Below, in pieces: positions 39,921 through 47,329 of a DNA stretch of 64,000 bases; the first letter of the stretch is position 1, and every line of letters starts with the position of its first letter. Both the position numbers and the translations under genes were made by a program. The DNA comes from Phenylobacterium sp. GTDB lineage: Bacteria; Pseudomonadota; Alphaproteobacteria; Caulobacterales; Caulobacteraceae. Location of the stretch: assembly GCF_004299445.1 (NCBI RefSeq), contig NZ_SCTC01000078.1, positions 24,619-88,618 of the forward strand. Reading direction: 5' to 3'. The notes beneath the pieces are model-generated. The model worked only from the letters and a program-made list of their open reading frames with translations, made no database searches and was not told the origin of the DNA.

Positions 39921-40208
39921 ATGCGAATGGGAATGAGCACGCACATAGCCGGTATCGTCCCGCCTGATGAGACCTGGCAAAAGAAGAAGGCGGCCTACGA
40001 CGCGTGCAGGGAGGCAGGGATTCCGATACCGAAGGAGTTGGACGCGTTTTTCGGGGGTGAGCCGCCGGATCCGTCCGGCGTCGTAATCTCGCTCGACCGA
40101 ACCGCAGTCGTCAAGGAGTGGTCTTCGGAGAGCGCGAGCGGATTCGAAGTTGATCTCGCCGGCCTGCCGAAGCACATCAAGATTCTGCGCTTCTACAACG
40201 CCTGGTGA
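39921..40208 (+). CDS. Conserved early phage protein (MSTHIAG..PPDE type)
   Basis: A 95-residue protein; GIVPPDETWQKKKAAYDACR and GIPIPKELDAFFGGEPPD form a pattern frequent in phage early regions. GAGAGGAGG is upstream; ATG 39921 or the in-frame ATGs at 39927 and 39933 may be used. Followed by a strong hairpin. Confidence 0.65.
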   Translation: MRMGMSTHIAGIVPPDETWQKKKAAYDACREAGIPIPKELDAFFGGEPPDPSGVVISLDRTAVVKEWSSESASGFEVDLAGLPKHIKILRFYNAW

Positions 40209-40216
40209 AGTAAATC

Positions 40217-40250
40217 GGCACCGCTCCCGACGGGAATCGGGAGCGGTGCC
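40217..40250 (+). terminator. 14-pair hairpin between early genes
   Basis: Perfect stem GGCACCGCTCCCGA/TCGGGAGCGGTGCC, loop CGGGAA. No U-tract, but the stem is strong enough to pause or attenuate. The next 15 bases (AGAGACAACCGAGAG) recur after the related hairpin at 41185, so the two form a repeated hairpin-plus-leader unit. Confidence 0.6.
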
Positions 40251-40276
40251 AGAGACAACCGAGAGAGGAGAGAGCG

Positions 40277-41170
40277 ATGTCACATTCCGTTGTTCTGGTT
40301 CTGATTCCAGCGAGCACTCCGACCGCCCTGGTCGAAGACACCGTCCGCGATGCACTGGCCCCGTTCGATGAAAACCTGGAGGTGCCCGAGCACGACGAGG
40401 AGTGCTACTGCGTCGGGCGCATCGCCAAGGACGCGGGTGAGGCGTTCGCCTGCGCCCAGGTCGGGACATGGAATGCTCTTCGGGCGAGCTTCGCTGCCAA
40501 GTTTCCTCTTCCCGCGGGAAAGCACGACTTCGATCTGGGCGAGACCGAGAACGATGCACGTCGGCAGGCATGGGCAGCACACATTTCGGATCACCAGGCC
40601 ATCGCTCGCCAGCACGCCGAAGCCCACCCGCTCGCCGGCAAGCCCGACCCGGAATGCACCGATTGCAGCGGCGGCGGGACGAACAAGACCACGTCGAATC
40701 CGCGCGCGAAGTGGGACTGGTTCACGATCGGCGGTCGATGGACGGGCATGCTCTCCGGTCGTGATCCAGCAGACGACCCCGACAACTGGGAGCCGTGCGA
40801 GTTGTGCCTTGGCACGCCGGGAAAGCGAAACGACACCCTCGGTCGAGGTGCGCGCGCGAAGGATCCGAACTACGGCTGCAACGGCTGCCGTCCCGAGAAG
40901 CCTGGGTTGAAGATGAAGTGGCGACTCAAGCAGGATCCCGGAGACGTGGCGCCGGTCTCTTCGTTCGTGTCCAACGGGCACGTCGAGAAGAAAGACCAGA
41001 TCCCGTTCGCCATCCTGGAGCGAGATGGCACCTGGAGCGAGCGCGGCGACATGCACTGGTTCGGCGTGGTGGTCGGAGAGAAGCCGCGCGACGAGTGGAA
41101 GGATGCCGCCGAAGCCATCCTGGCTCGCAACCTCGACGCCCTGGCCGTCGTGGTCGACGTTCACATCTGA
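40277..41170 (+). CDS. Phage protein with zinc knuckle insert (WFTIGGRWTG family)
   Basis: A 297-residue protein. Central CTDCSGGGTNKT, CELCLGTPGK and CNGC repeats resemble DnaJ-type zinc segments; WDWFTIGGRWTGML marks a family widespread in phages of GC-rich bacteria. C-terminal HWFGVVVGEKP. Function unknown. Flanked by the two related hairpins, so it may be controlled as a unit. Confidence 0.65.
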   Translation: MSHSVVLVLIPASTPTALVEDTVRDALAPFDENLEVPEHDEECYCVGRIAKDAGEAFACAQVGTWNALRASFAAKFPLPAGKHDFDLGETENDARRQAWAAHISDHQAIARQHAEAHPLAGKPDPECTDCSGGGTNKTTSNPRAKWDWFTIGGRWTGMLSGRDPADDPDNWEPCELCLGTPGKRNDTLGRGARAKDPNYGCNGCRPEKPGLKMKWRLKQDPGDVAPVSSFVSNGHVEKKDQIPFAILERDGTWSERGDMHWFGVVVGEKPRDEWKDAAEAILARNLDALAVVVDVHI

Positions 41171-41184
41171 CGCCTGAAGAAAAG

Positions 41185-41216
41185 CCCCGCCGCCCGACTG
41201 GAATCGGACGACGGGG
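41185..41216 (+). terminator. Hairpin related to the one at 40217
   Basis: Stem 41185-41197 with 41204-41216, two C.A mismatches, loop CTGGAA; the CCGA-C(G/T)GGAA-TCGG core is shared with the first hairpin. Followed by GAGAGACAACCGAGAG. Confidence 0.55.
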
Positions 41217-41306
41217 AGAGACAACCGAGAGCCGCTTTCGCAGACCCCAGCGCCACCACGCCGGATCCTGCGACGGCCGCTCTCTCAACGCAAGAGGGAG
41301 ACCGCC

Positions 41307-41849
41307 ATGTCCGACGCCACCGATCTACCCGCCACGCCAGATCCCCGTCACCGCCCGCCGAAGTCGTCGCGCGAAGTCATCTACGAGGCGTGCCGCTGGG
41401 CCGCTGACCACGGCATCCCCGTCCTCGCCACGGCCGAGCCCGGCGTCACCTGCACGTCGAGGTTTCCCGCGACCTGGGAGTGCGACCCGCACTTCGAAGG
41501 GGTAAGCCCGCTCGGCGCTGCCATTCTCTACCGCCAGCCCGACTGCGCTGACGTAGAGACGGCCGAGTGGCTGGCGGCCGGCGAAAGCCGCATGTGGGCC
41601 GTGGGGTTCGTTACCGGCGTGGCGGGTCTCAAGGCCGACCCGTCTTGGTCGCGGAGCCCGTGCGGGCCTCTGACGACCAATGCCTACTTGTTCGGGCGGG
41701 AGATCTACAACCTCGCGCACATGACCGTCTGCCCGAACCACCCGTCGGTGCGCCACGAGAAGGGCGGGACATGCCCCCGGTGCGCCGCCGAGGCGAGTGA
41801 CTCGGCGCTGACCCCGATCGATCCGAACGCCGGCCGGTGGGAGCGCTAG
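41307..41849 (+). CDS. Hypothetical early protein
   Basis: A 180-residue protein with VCPNHPSVRHEKGGTCPRCAAEA near the C-terminus (zinc knuckle) and a globular, Trp-containing N-terminal part. GAGGGAGA precedes the ATG. Unrecognised. Confidence 0.6.
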   Translation: MSDATDLPATPDPRHRPPKSSREVIYEACRWAADHGIPVLATAEPGVTCTSRFPATWECDPHFEGVSPLGAAILYRQPDCADVETAEWLAAGESRMWAVGFVTGVAGLKADPSWSRSPCGPLTTNAYLFGREIYNLAHMTVCPNHPSVRHEKGGTCPRCAAEASDSALTPIDPNAGRWER

Positions 41850-41851
41850 CC

Positions 41852-42106
41852 ATGCCTCTCGACTCTGTGGACCGAGACCTGCTCATGGACCTGCTGGGAC
41901 GGTCGTCGCTGACCGTCGTCCTGGAGACCATGGCCGACATCTACGACCAGGGCATCGACGGCAAGGAGTGGGTGGACTGCGCTGCTGCCCGGGGCATTGT
42001 CTACGACGTTATCGACACCGTGGCTCCCGTGGTGGCGAGAGCCCGGGCCGAGCTCTCCCGGCGGGTCAAGGACGGCGCCGGCCTGGCGCGGGACATGGGG
42101 CTCTAG
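41852..42106 (+). CDS. Small helical protein
   Basis: An 84-residue protein from ATG 41852; acidic N-terminus, helix pairs, ends GAGLARDMGL. The stop abuts the next ATG. Unrecognised. Confidence 0.55.
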   Translation: MPLDSVDRDLLMDLLGRSSLTVVLETMADIYDQGIDGKEWVDCAAARGIVYDVIDTVAPVVARARAELSRRVKDGAGLARDMGL

Positions 42107-42394
42107 ATGCTCCCGCACGACATGGACCGGGCCGTCTTGGCGCACATGATCGAGGGGCGCGGCGAGGATGGTGGGTTCAGCGCGGTCTTCGAGGCTCTCG
42201 CCCTGTACGCGGCCGCGCGCGAAGAGAAGGCGCCCGAAGGTCCCGAGAGAGACCGTTGGGGCGCCGCCTCTCGCCTCGCCAGCAGGTCGCCACCCGCAGC
42301 GCCGCAGCCGAAAGCGGGGTCACGGTCGAGGCGCACATTCGGTCCCGGGTCGAGCACATCCAGGGGCGCGTGTTCGGCGCGGGGTCGCAATTGA
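42107..42394 (+). CDS. Hypothetical protein, possibly frameshifted near 42245
   Basis: A 95-residue frame: the first 45 residues look natural (VLAHMIEGRGEDGGFSAVFEAL), but the rest is Ser/Arg/Pro-rich. From about 42245 the +1 frame reads PRQQVATRSAAAESGVTVE and on to IQGRVFGAGSQLTTK with a stop at 42405, which looks like a true C-terminus. A sequence error or a real frameshift near GGGGCGCCGCC would explain this. Confidence 0.45.
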   Translation: MLPHDMDRAVLAHMIEGRGEDGGFSAVFEALALYAAAREEKAPEGPERDRWGAASRLASRSPPAAPQPKAGSRSRRTFGPGSSTSRGACSARGRN

Positions 42395-42447
42395 CCACCA
42401 AATGACCACTCCCACGGGCGGGCGATGAGGGACATGGTGAAATCGTC

Positions 42448-42663
42448 ATGAACGAACGAAAGCGCAAACCAACGAAAGAGCCGCTGCCGCCCGCGATGGC
42501 GTCCCGCGTACGCGAGCTGATCGCCAGGGACGGCGAGAACTCGGTCGCGAATGCCTTTGGGCTCTCGGCTCCGACGCTCGGCAAGGCGGCGGGAGGGATG
42601 GGCGTGGAAGCGGGGACGCGGGCGAGGATCGAGTTGGGGCTGGCGCGGATGGAGATGGCGTGA
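42448..42663 (+). CDS. Small HTH protein
   Basis: A 71-residue protein: VRELIARDGENSVANAFGLSAPTLGKAAGG is a short helix-turn-helix (recognition helix SAPTLGKAAGG). Could be an early repressor or Cro-like factor. Stop overlaps the next ATG. Confidence 0.6.
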   Translation: MNERKRKPTKEPLPPAMASRVRELIARDGENSVANAFGLSAPTLGKAAGGMGVEAGTRARIELGLARMEMA

Positions 42664-42938
42664 TGCAGGGCCTATCCGTTTTTGTCGCGAACTGGGAAAC
42701 AACGACGGGTCTCGCACTCGCGAAGAAACTCAACGTGGTCGCCTGCGACGGTGGGGCCGGTGATGAGCCGTGCGGATTCCCGGAGTGCCTGGCTCGCGGA
42801 TGTCCGGGTGTGTGCAATGAGTGCGAGGAGAGCGATGACTACGAGTGCGAGGTCTGCAAGGAGCGCTGTTGCCTGGGTTGTGCAGGGAAGCACGATTGCA
42901 CGGCGCGGTTCGAGGAAGGGAAGGCGGTGACGACGTGA
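42663..42938 (+). CDS. Cysteine-rich protein
   Basis: A 91-residue protein from ATG 42663. C-terminal half has a RING-like spread of cysteines (CNECEESDDYECEVCKERCCLGC). Likely binds two zinc ions. Overlaps the next GTG. Confidence 0.6.
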   Translation: MQGLSVFVANWETTTGLALAKKLNVVACDGGAGDEPCGFPECLARGCPGVCNECEESDDYECEVCKERCCLGCAGKHDCTARFEEGKAVTT

Positions 42939-43148
42939 GCGACAGAAATCAAACAGAGGCGCCCCCGGTCGCCCCGGAGCTTCGCTTCTCCTGCGACAAC
43001 TGCCACGGCGCGGACCTGCCAACGCTCTCGGTGCGCGCGCACGGCGGCCGAGCGCGAGGAACAGCGGATCAACCGAGCACTCGGCAAGCTCGACACGAAC
43101 CTGCTTCGCGACGAGGCCAGGGATTCCGACGACGGAGGTAGGCCGTGA
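42935..43148 (+). pseudogene. Frameshifted small zinc-finger gene
   Basis: Frame from GTG 42935 reads FSCDNCHGADLPTLSVRAH, then loses coherence at the GCGCGCGC run (43035-43045). The +1 frame after that reads RTAAEREEQRINRALGKLD and ends DDGGRP at a TGA (43146-43148) that overlaps the next GTG, as its neighbours do. So the intact gene probably used both parts, with an indel in the GC repeat. Confidence 0.6.
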
Positions 43149-43483
43149 GCGCCGCCAAGTCTACGGGGGAGGCGCAAGGCACCCCGGTCGAGAGCTTCTC
43201 CTCCCTGCGCAAGGGGGACGTCATCCGCGAGACGAACTGCCCGGCATGCGGCGGCGAGCACATCGTTACGCTAACTAAGCTCGGCACGTTCACCGACGAC
43301 GACCGCCGACGCGCCGGAGGCCAGCGCTGGCGCAAGGGCTGGCAATACAAGCCCGACTGCCGCCCCGGCGAGAAAGGGTTCCGCGCAATCACGGAGCGCC
43401 TCATAGCCGCCGGATGGATCTACCTCGTGCGTTCAGCGACCACGCCCAACGTGCCACGTGGAACACAGGACGAGGAACCATGA
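43145..43483 (+). CDS. Small protein of the MSAA group
   Basis: A 112-residue protein from GTG 43145. MSAAKSTGEAQ start shared with the 39249 gene; then CPACGGEHIVTLTKLG, one CxxC. C-terminal AITERLIAAGWIYL. Unrecognised. Confidence 0.58.
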   Translation: MSAAKSTGEAQGTPVESFSSLRKGDVIRETNCPACGGEHIVTLTKLGTFTDDDRRRAGGQRWRKGWQYKPDCRPGEKGFRAITERLIAAGWIYLVRSATTPNVPRGTQDEEP

Positions 43484-43548
43484 AGACAATCGCGGGCAAC
43501 GTGACGGACGAAAACCAAACCAAGGACAAGGAGCAAGCACATGAATAG
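43480..43548 (+). CDS. 22-residue leader-like peptide
   Basis: ATG 43480 overlaps the previous stop and the frame ends inside the next gene start region (TAG at 43546). Asn/Lys/Gln-rich. Probably a coupling peptide. Confidence 0.35.
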   Translation: MKTIAGNVTDENQTKDKEQAHE

Positions 43549-43846
43549 CGACACGATCGTGATCAATGGAGAGACGTACGCCAAAGTCAAGGCCAACCCA
43601 GGAAAGCGTGCCGTCGTGGTGGTCGACCGTGGGTGGGTATTCGCTGGCGATGTGTCAGAGGATGATGGGCGCATTCGACTGACCAGGGTCGTATGGGTTT
43701 TTCGATGGGAGTCGATCGGGTTCGACGGCGTTCTGAAAGACCCGAAATCCAGCAAGGTCATGCTGCGCAAACTGGACACGGGTGTGGACTTGCCAGCCGA
43801 CGCGGAGGTGTTCCGATGTCCGGTTGCGGACGATTGGGGCATGTAA
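43541..43846 (+). CDS. Hypothetical protein
   Basis: A 101-residue, beta-rich protein (TIVINGETYAKVKANP, AVVVVDRGWVFAGDV). CAAGGAG lies upstream. Stop overlaps the next ATG. Unrecognised. Confidence 0.6.
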   Translation: MNSDTIVINGETYAKVKANPGKRAVVVVDRGWVFAGDVSEDDGRIRLTRVVWVFRWESIGFDGVLKDPKSSKVMLRKLDTGVDLPADAEVFRCPVADDWGM

Positions 43847-44076
43847 TGCGTCCGATCGGCTACGGCAACGGCTACGGCAACGGCAACGGCAACGGCAACG
43901 GCTACGGCGACGGCAACGGCAACGGCTACGGCAACGGCAACGGCAACGGCAACGGCTACGGCGACGGCAACGGCAACGGCTACGGCGACGGCAACGGCTA
44001 CGGCTACGGCAACGGCTACGGCAACGGCTACGGCTACGGCACGATCAGGAGGCGCTCCCGGCGTAGACCAACATGA
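43846..44076 (+). CDS. Gly-Asn-Tyr-Asp repeat protein
   Basis: A 76-residue protein: 60 residues of alternating Gly with Asn, Tyr or Asp (units GYGNGN and GYGDGN), framed by MRPI and a basic end RRRSRRRPT. The stop overlaps the next gene. Such repeats are common in phages of GC-rich hosts and are probably disordered. The basic tail might bind nucleic acid. Confidence 0.55.
   Translation: MRPIGYGNGYGNGNGNGNGYGDGNGNGYGNGNGNGNGYGDGNGNGYGDGNGYGYGNGYGNGYGYGTIRRRSRRRPT
43861..44040 (+). repeat. 180-base tandem repeat of GGC-AAC/TAC/GAC triplet pairs
   Basis: Every second codon is GGC. Built of 6-base units GGCAAC, GGCTAC and GGCGAC in irregular order. All six frames stay open, so long opposite-strand frames here (for instance an Ala-Val repeat) are artefacts. 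Confidence 0.9.
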
Positions 44077-44417
44077 AGACCGCGAGGGAGGCCGCTCACG
44101 CGCTGGCCAACAACCTAGACGCCGCATGCACGAGCCTTGATGTCATCGGCTGGTTTCACGGACCCAGGTGCGATGTAGACACGGTGCATTTCGCTGGCCG
44201 CGATGCCGAGTTGGTCGATCAGATCGCAAAGTGGCTGGAGAGCAAGGCTGCCAAATGGCTAATGTCCGCCGGCAACGCCAGGGCCAGCATGAACCATGTT
44301 GTCGCATGGCACCGCAGCCGAGAACTGGAGGACGTGGCCGCTCGGCTCCGCGCCGGTTCCTGGCGCGCCGATCTTGCGACCGCCAGCAGAACACAGGACG
44401 ACGGGGGAACGGCATGA
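44073..44417 (+). CDS. Hypothetical helical protein
   Basis: A 114-residue protein (TAREAAHALANNLDAACTSL, LVDQIAKWLESKAAKWLM). Overlaps at both ends. Unrecognised. Confidence 0.58.
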   Translation: MKTAREAAHALANNLDAACTSLDVIGWFHGPRCDVDTVHFAGRDAELVDQIAKWLESKAAKWLMSAGNARASMNHVVAWHRSRELEDVAARLRAGSWRADLATASRTQDDGGTA

Positions 44418-44701
44418 CGACCGAAGGAACGGAAGCGACCGAACAAGACTCAGAGACCAAGGAAGCGCGTGCGTGGTGCCGATCCGTCTCGGCGCCCGAC
44501 GACAAGATGTATCTCTATGTCCATCGACCGACTGATAAGGCCGATGGCTACTGCATCTCGGTTCACGGACCGGGGGTCATGGCGCAGTTCCGATCGTCTG
44601 AGACGCTGCTGCGCGAACTGCATCGGGTGATTGGGGACGCGCTGTTCGGGGAGGTGGAGGAGCGGGACGACACGGATGAGGAGAGAGGAGTGACGACATG
44701 A
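44414..44701 (+). CDS. Hypothetical protein before recT
   Basis: A 95-residue protein from ATG 44414, acidic ends, beta-rich middle (MYLYVHRPTDKADGYCISV). Overlaps recT by 4 bases. Could be a recombination accessory. Confidence 0.55.
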   Translation: MTTEGTEATEQDSETKEARAWCRSVSAPDDKMYLYVHRPTDKADGYCISVHGPGVMAQFRSSETLLRELHRVIGDALFGEVEERDDTDEERGVTT

Positions 44702-45753
44702 GTGCAATGAATGGAGGCGAGAAAATGGCGACCGAACAAACGCAGCTTCAGCCGTCTGCGCGGGCGGACGTGGCGCGGCCGATGACCAAGATTGGCGAGT
44801 TCCGGGGCGTCCTGGACCAGATGAAGCCGCAGATCAAGATGGCCCTCCCGCGCCACCTGGATCCCGATCGCATGTTGCGGATCGTCCTGACAACGGTGCA
44901 GCGCACGCCGAAGCTCCTGGACTGCACGAAGGAGAGCCTTCTCGGCTGCATCGTTTCGTGTGCCCAGCTCGGCCTGGAGCCCGATGGACTCCTCGGCCAC
45001 GCCTACCTGATCCCGTTCTTCAACAGCCGCAAGAACGTGACGGAGTGCCAGCTCATTGTCGGATACAAGGGACTGCGCAAGCTCGCCATGCAGTCGGGCG
45101 AGGTGTCGTCGATCTCGGCGCGCGTCGTCCACGAAAAGGACGACTTTGACTACGAGTACGGACTCAATGAGAAGCTGCGCCATGTCCCGTCGGACGCCGA
45201 GGACCCGGGCAAGGTTACCTACGCCTATGCCATCTTTCGCCTCAAGGACGGCGGCCACCACTTCGACGTGATGACCGCGCGTGAGATCAACCGGATCCGG
45301 GACAATTCCCAGGGGTACAAGCGCGACAAGAATTCCAGCCCGTGGACGCAGAACTACGACGAGATGGCCAAAAAGACGGCGTTTCGTCGGGCGTCGAAGA
45401 TGGCGCCAGCATCGATCGACGATCGGACGGCCAAGGCGTTCGCGCTGGACGACCGCGCCGAGCAAGGATTGCCGCAGGATATCGGGGACGGCATTTCGAT
45501 CACGGCGCCAGAAGACGAGGATCAGTCCGCCGGGCCGCCGATCGATGCCACCGAAGCCCCCGCCAAGGAGTTCGTTATGTCCACCCTGGCGCAGCGAAAG
45601 CAGCTTGCCAAGGACGCCAAGTCGGCGCGGGTCTCCGAGGACGACGTCTCCGGATGGTACAAGAAAAAGAGCCTCGACGAGCTGAGCTTCGACGACGCCA
45701 ATGACGCAGCGAAGCGGCTCGCCGAGGTCATCGCGGGCGAGGGGATCAAGTGA
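44698..45753 (+). CDS. recT: RecT single-strand annealing protein
   Basis: A 351-residue protein. MALPRHLDPDRMLRIVLTTV, SLLGCIVSCAQLGLEPDG, GHAYLIPF, CQLIVGYKGLRKLAMQSG and EMAKKTAFRRASK are the RecT core (about 35-235). A further 110-residue acidic, helical C-terminus is longer than usual and may bind the nuclease or SSB. With the next gene it forms an annealing/exonuclease pair for phage recombination. Confidence 0.92.
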   Translation: MSAMNGGEKMATEQTQLQPSARADVARPMTKIGEFRGVLDQMKPQIKMALPRHLDPDRMLRIVLTTVQRTPKLLDCTKESLLGCIVSCAQLGLEPDGLLGHAYLIPFFNSRKNVTECQLIVGYKGLRKLAMQSGEVSSISARVVHEKDDFDYEYGLNEKLRHVPSDAEDPGKVTYAYAIFRLKDGGHHFDVMTAREINRIRDNSQGYKRDKNSSPWTQNYDEMAKKTAFRRASKMAPASIDDRTAKAFALDDRAEQGLPQDIGDGISITAPEDEDQSAGPPIDATEAPAKEFVMSTLAQRKQLAKDAKSARVSEDDVSGWYKKKSLDELSFDDANDAAKRLAEVIAGEGIK

Positions 45754-46769
45754 TCCGTCCCAGCCGACTGCCCGCCGCCGAGCACTGCGGGCTTGCCGCC
45801 GGTCACGAGAGCAACTCGACGAACGCCGCCGCGCTTCTTGGGGACGCGTTCCATGCGGCGGTGGCCAGCCACTACAACCCGACCAACAAAGAGTTCCGCG
45901 CCGAGCACGACATCGCCATGGGCCGCGTCTCGCCGGCCGAGCGGGATGAGATCGCAGAGATGTTGGGCCGGTTGACGGCACAGTGGGAGCCGCCGCCGGG
46001 CGCCGAGTTCGAGATCCCGATCGCGATCGATCGGGCGGGAATCTCGGTCGAGACCGGCGACGCCCGCCTGCTCACCGAAGGAACGGCGGATTGCGGCTGG
46101 TCCGACGGCGACGCGGCGGCGGTGGTCGATTGGAAGTCTGGGGCTCGCGCCGAGTGGAACGTTCCGATCCCCCGCGAAAACCTCCAACTTGCCGCCTACG
46201 GGCTCGGCCTCGCGGACCGTTGGAGCAAGCCGAAGATGAAACTCGGCCTGTACCTGGCTCGCGAGGGGAAGTGGCTATGGGACACGCTGCACCTCGACTC
46301 GGGCGAAGGAACGGCACTCTGGGAGCGGACCCGCGCAGCGGCGCTGCGCGACCCAACCGAGGCGGTCATCGGTCCGCACTGCAATGAGTGTTACGTCCGT
46401 CTGAAGTGCCCGGCACACCTGCTGCCAGTGATCGACATCGGCGAGCGCGAGAACGTCATGGCGCCGATGACCCTCGGGGAGCCAGACGGCTTGGTCGAAA
46501 CACAAAAGCTCCTGCGCCTCATCAACGCATGCAAGGCCATGGAGGACCTAGCCGATGCCGGAAGGGACTGGCTGAAGGCATATGTCAGGAAGAACGGATC
46601 GATCGTCGTCGACGGCCAGCAGTGGGGGCCGATCGAGGTCAAGGGCCGAGAATCGACAAGCGTCAAGGCGCTCAAGGAAGCCGGTCTCTACGATCGCGCG
46701 TGCGCGGTCGGCGCCGTGAGGATGAGCCCGCCGACACAGCAACACCGCTGGACAAAGGCGCGACCGTGA
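45750..46769 (+). CDS. PD-(D/E)XK exonuclease, RecT partner (DUF2800/Cas4-like)
   Basis: A 339-residue protein from GTG 45750. RPSRLPAAEHC and the nuclease core LTEGTADCGWSDGDAAAVVDWKSG (D, then DWK) followed by ENLQLAAYGLG identify a RecB-type nuclease. C-terminal CNECYVRLKCP adds a cysteine cluster, as in iron-sulphur Cas4-like enzymes. It resects ends for RecT. Overlaps recT by 4 bases. Confidence 0.85.
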   Translation: MIRPSRLPAAEHCGLAAGHESNSTNAAALLGDAFHAAVASHYNPTNKEFRAEHDIAMGRVSPAERDEIAEMLGRLTAQWEPPPGAEFEIPIAIDRAGISVETGDARLLTEGTADCGWSDGDAAAVVDWKSGARAEWNVPIPRENLQLAAYGLGLADRWSKPKMKLGLYLAREGKWLWDTLHLDSGEGTALWERTRAAALRDPTEAVIGPHCNECYVRLKCPAHLLPVIDIGERENVMAPMTLGEPDGLVETQKLLRLINACKAMEDLADAGRDWLKAYVRKNGSIVVDGQQWGPIEVKGRESTSVKALKEAGLYDRACAVGAVRMSPPTQQHRWTKARP

Positions 46770-46879
46770 CCCTTAAAGACACGGCCGTCCTGCTCGCTGG
46801 CGCCGTCGCTCTCCTGCTCTTGGTCCTGGGGCCGCTGGTGTGGATGGACTGGAAGAAGAAGCGGCGGGGCAAGCAATGA
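46766..46879 (+). CDS. 37-residue membrane peptide
   Basis: From GTG 46766: one membrane segment (AVLLAGAVALLLLVLGPLVW) then DWKKKRRGKQ. Overlaps both neighbours. Function unknown. Confidence 0.6.
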   Translation: MTLKDTAVLLAGAVALLLLVLGPLVWMDWKKKRRGKQ

Positions 46880-47076
46880 CCTGCCCCAAGAACACCCGCG
46901 CGAAACCCTGCTCTGGGAGCATGCACGAGGTGACTTGCCCGGAAGTCGACACCTCGATCAGTCCGCGCGACTGGTGCAGAAGGACATTCTACCGCTGCAG
47001 GGTCCATGGTGGAAAGTCCGGAGCCCTCCGCTCGCTGAAGTCTCACAAGGCCCTCTATCACCCGAAGGAGAAGTGA
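46876..47076 (+). CDS. Small cysteine protein
   Basis: A 66-residue basic protein with five cysteines (MTCPKNTRAKPC, VTCP, WCRR, YRC). Probably zinc-bound. ATGA overlap. Unrecognised. Confidence 0.55.
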   Translation: MTCPKNTRAKPCSGSMHEVTCPEVDTSISPRDWCRRTFYRCRVHGGKSGALRSLKSHKALYHPKEK

Positions 47077-47110
47077 CCGTGAACCAAAAACCGAACAAAG
47101 GAGACCGAAC

Positions 47111-47329
47111 ATGAACGATGAATTCAAGAGATTCCGCAAGAAGCAGTTCGCCGAGCTGCGCCCCTATGTCGATGGCGAGAACATGGCCGGGGTCTCCGTC
47201 AGTGCCGAGGACGCCAAGGCCGGGTCGCCGAAGGTGGGCGACATGATCGCGCGCAATCCAAAGAACCTCAACGATCAGTGGCTTGTCGCGGCTGCATATT
47301 TCGCGGACAACTTCGAGCCGGTGGCATAA
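47111..47329 (+). CDS. Conserved early phage protein (ARNPKNLNDQWLV type)
   Basis: A 72-residue protein; FRKKQFAELRPYV and DMIARNPKNLNDQWLVAAAYF form a motif set found in many phage genomes, function unknown. AAAGGAGA precedes the ATG. Directly before the Prs-like gene. Confidence 0.68.
   Translation: MNDEFKRFRKKQFAELRPYVDGENMAGVSVSAEDAKAGSPKVGDMIARNPKNLNDQWLVAAAYFADNFEPVA

Larger units (their letters stand above)
39025..43172 (+). repeat. Repeated gene-start sequence GTGAGCGCCGCC
   Basis: Found at 39025, 39249, 39440 and 43145, each time as the first codons of a small gene and as a GTGA overlap with the upstream stop. The 39249 and 43145 copies match over about 27 bases except two (GTGAGCGCCGCCAAG then CGACGGGGGAG or CTACGGGGGAG). 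Suggests a start cassette copied between small zinc-type genes. Confidence 0.7.

Noticed and set aside
43861..44040. Possible CRISPR array
   Set aside because: Units are 6 bases and run together without unique spacers.
43420..44127. Long minus-strand frame with an Ala-Val repeat
   Set aside because: It is the complement of the GGC-spaced repeat, in which all frames are open; its non-repeat ends are incoherent.
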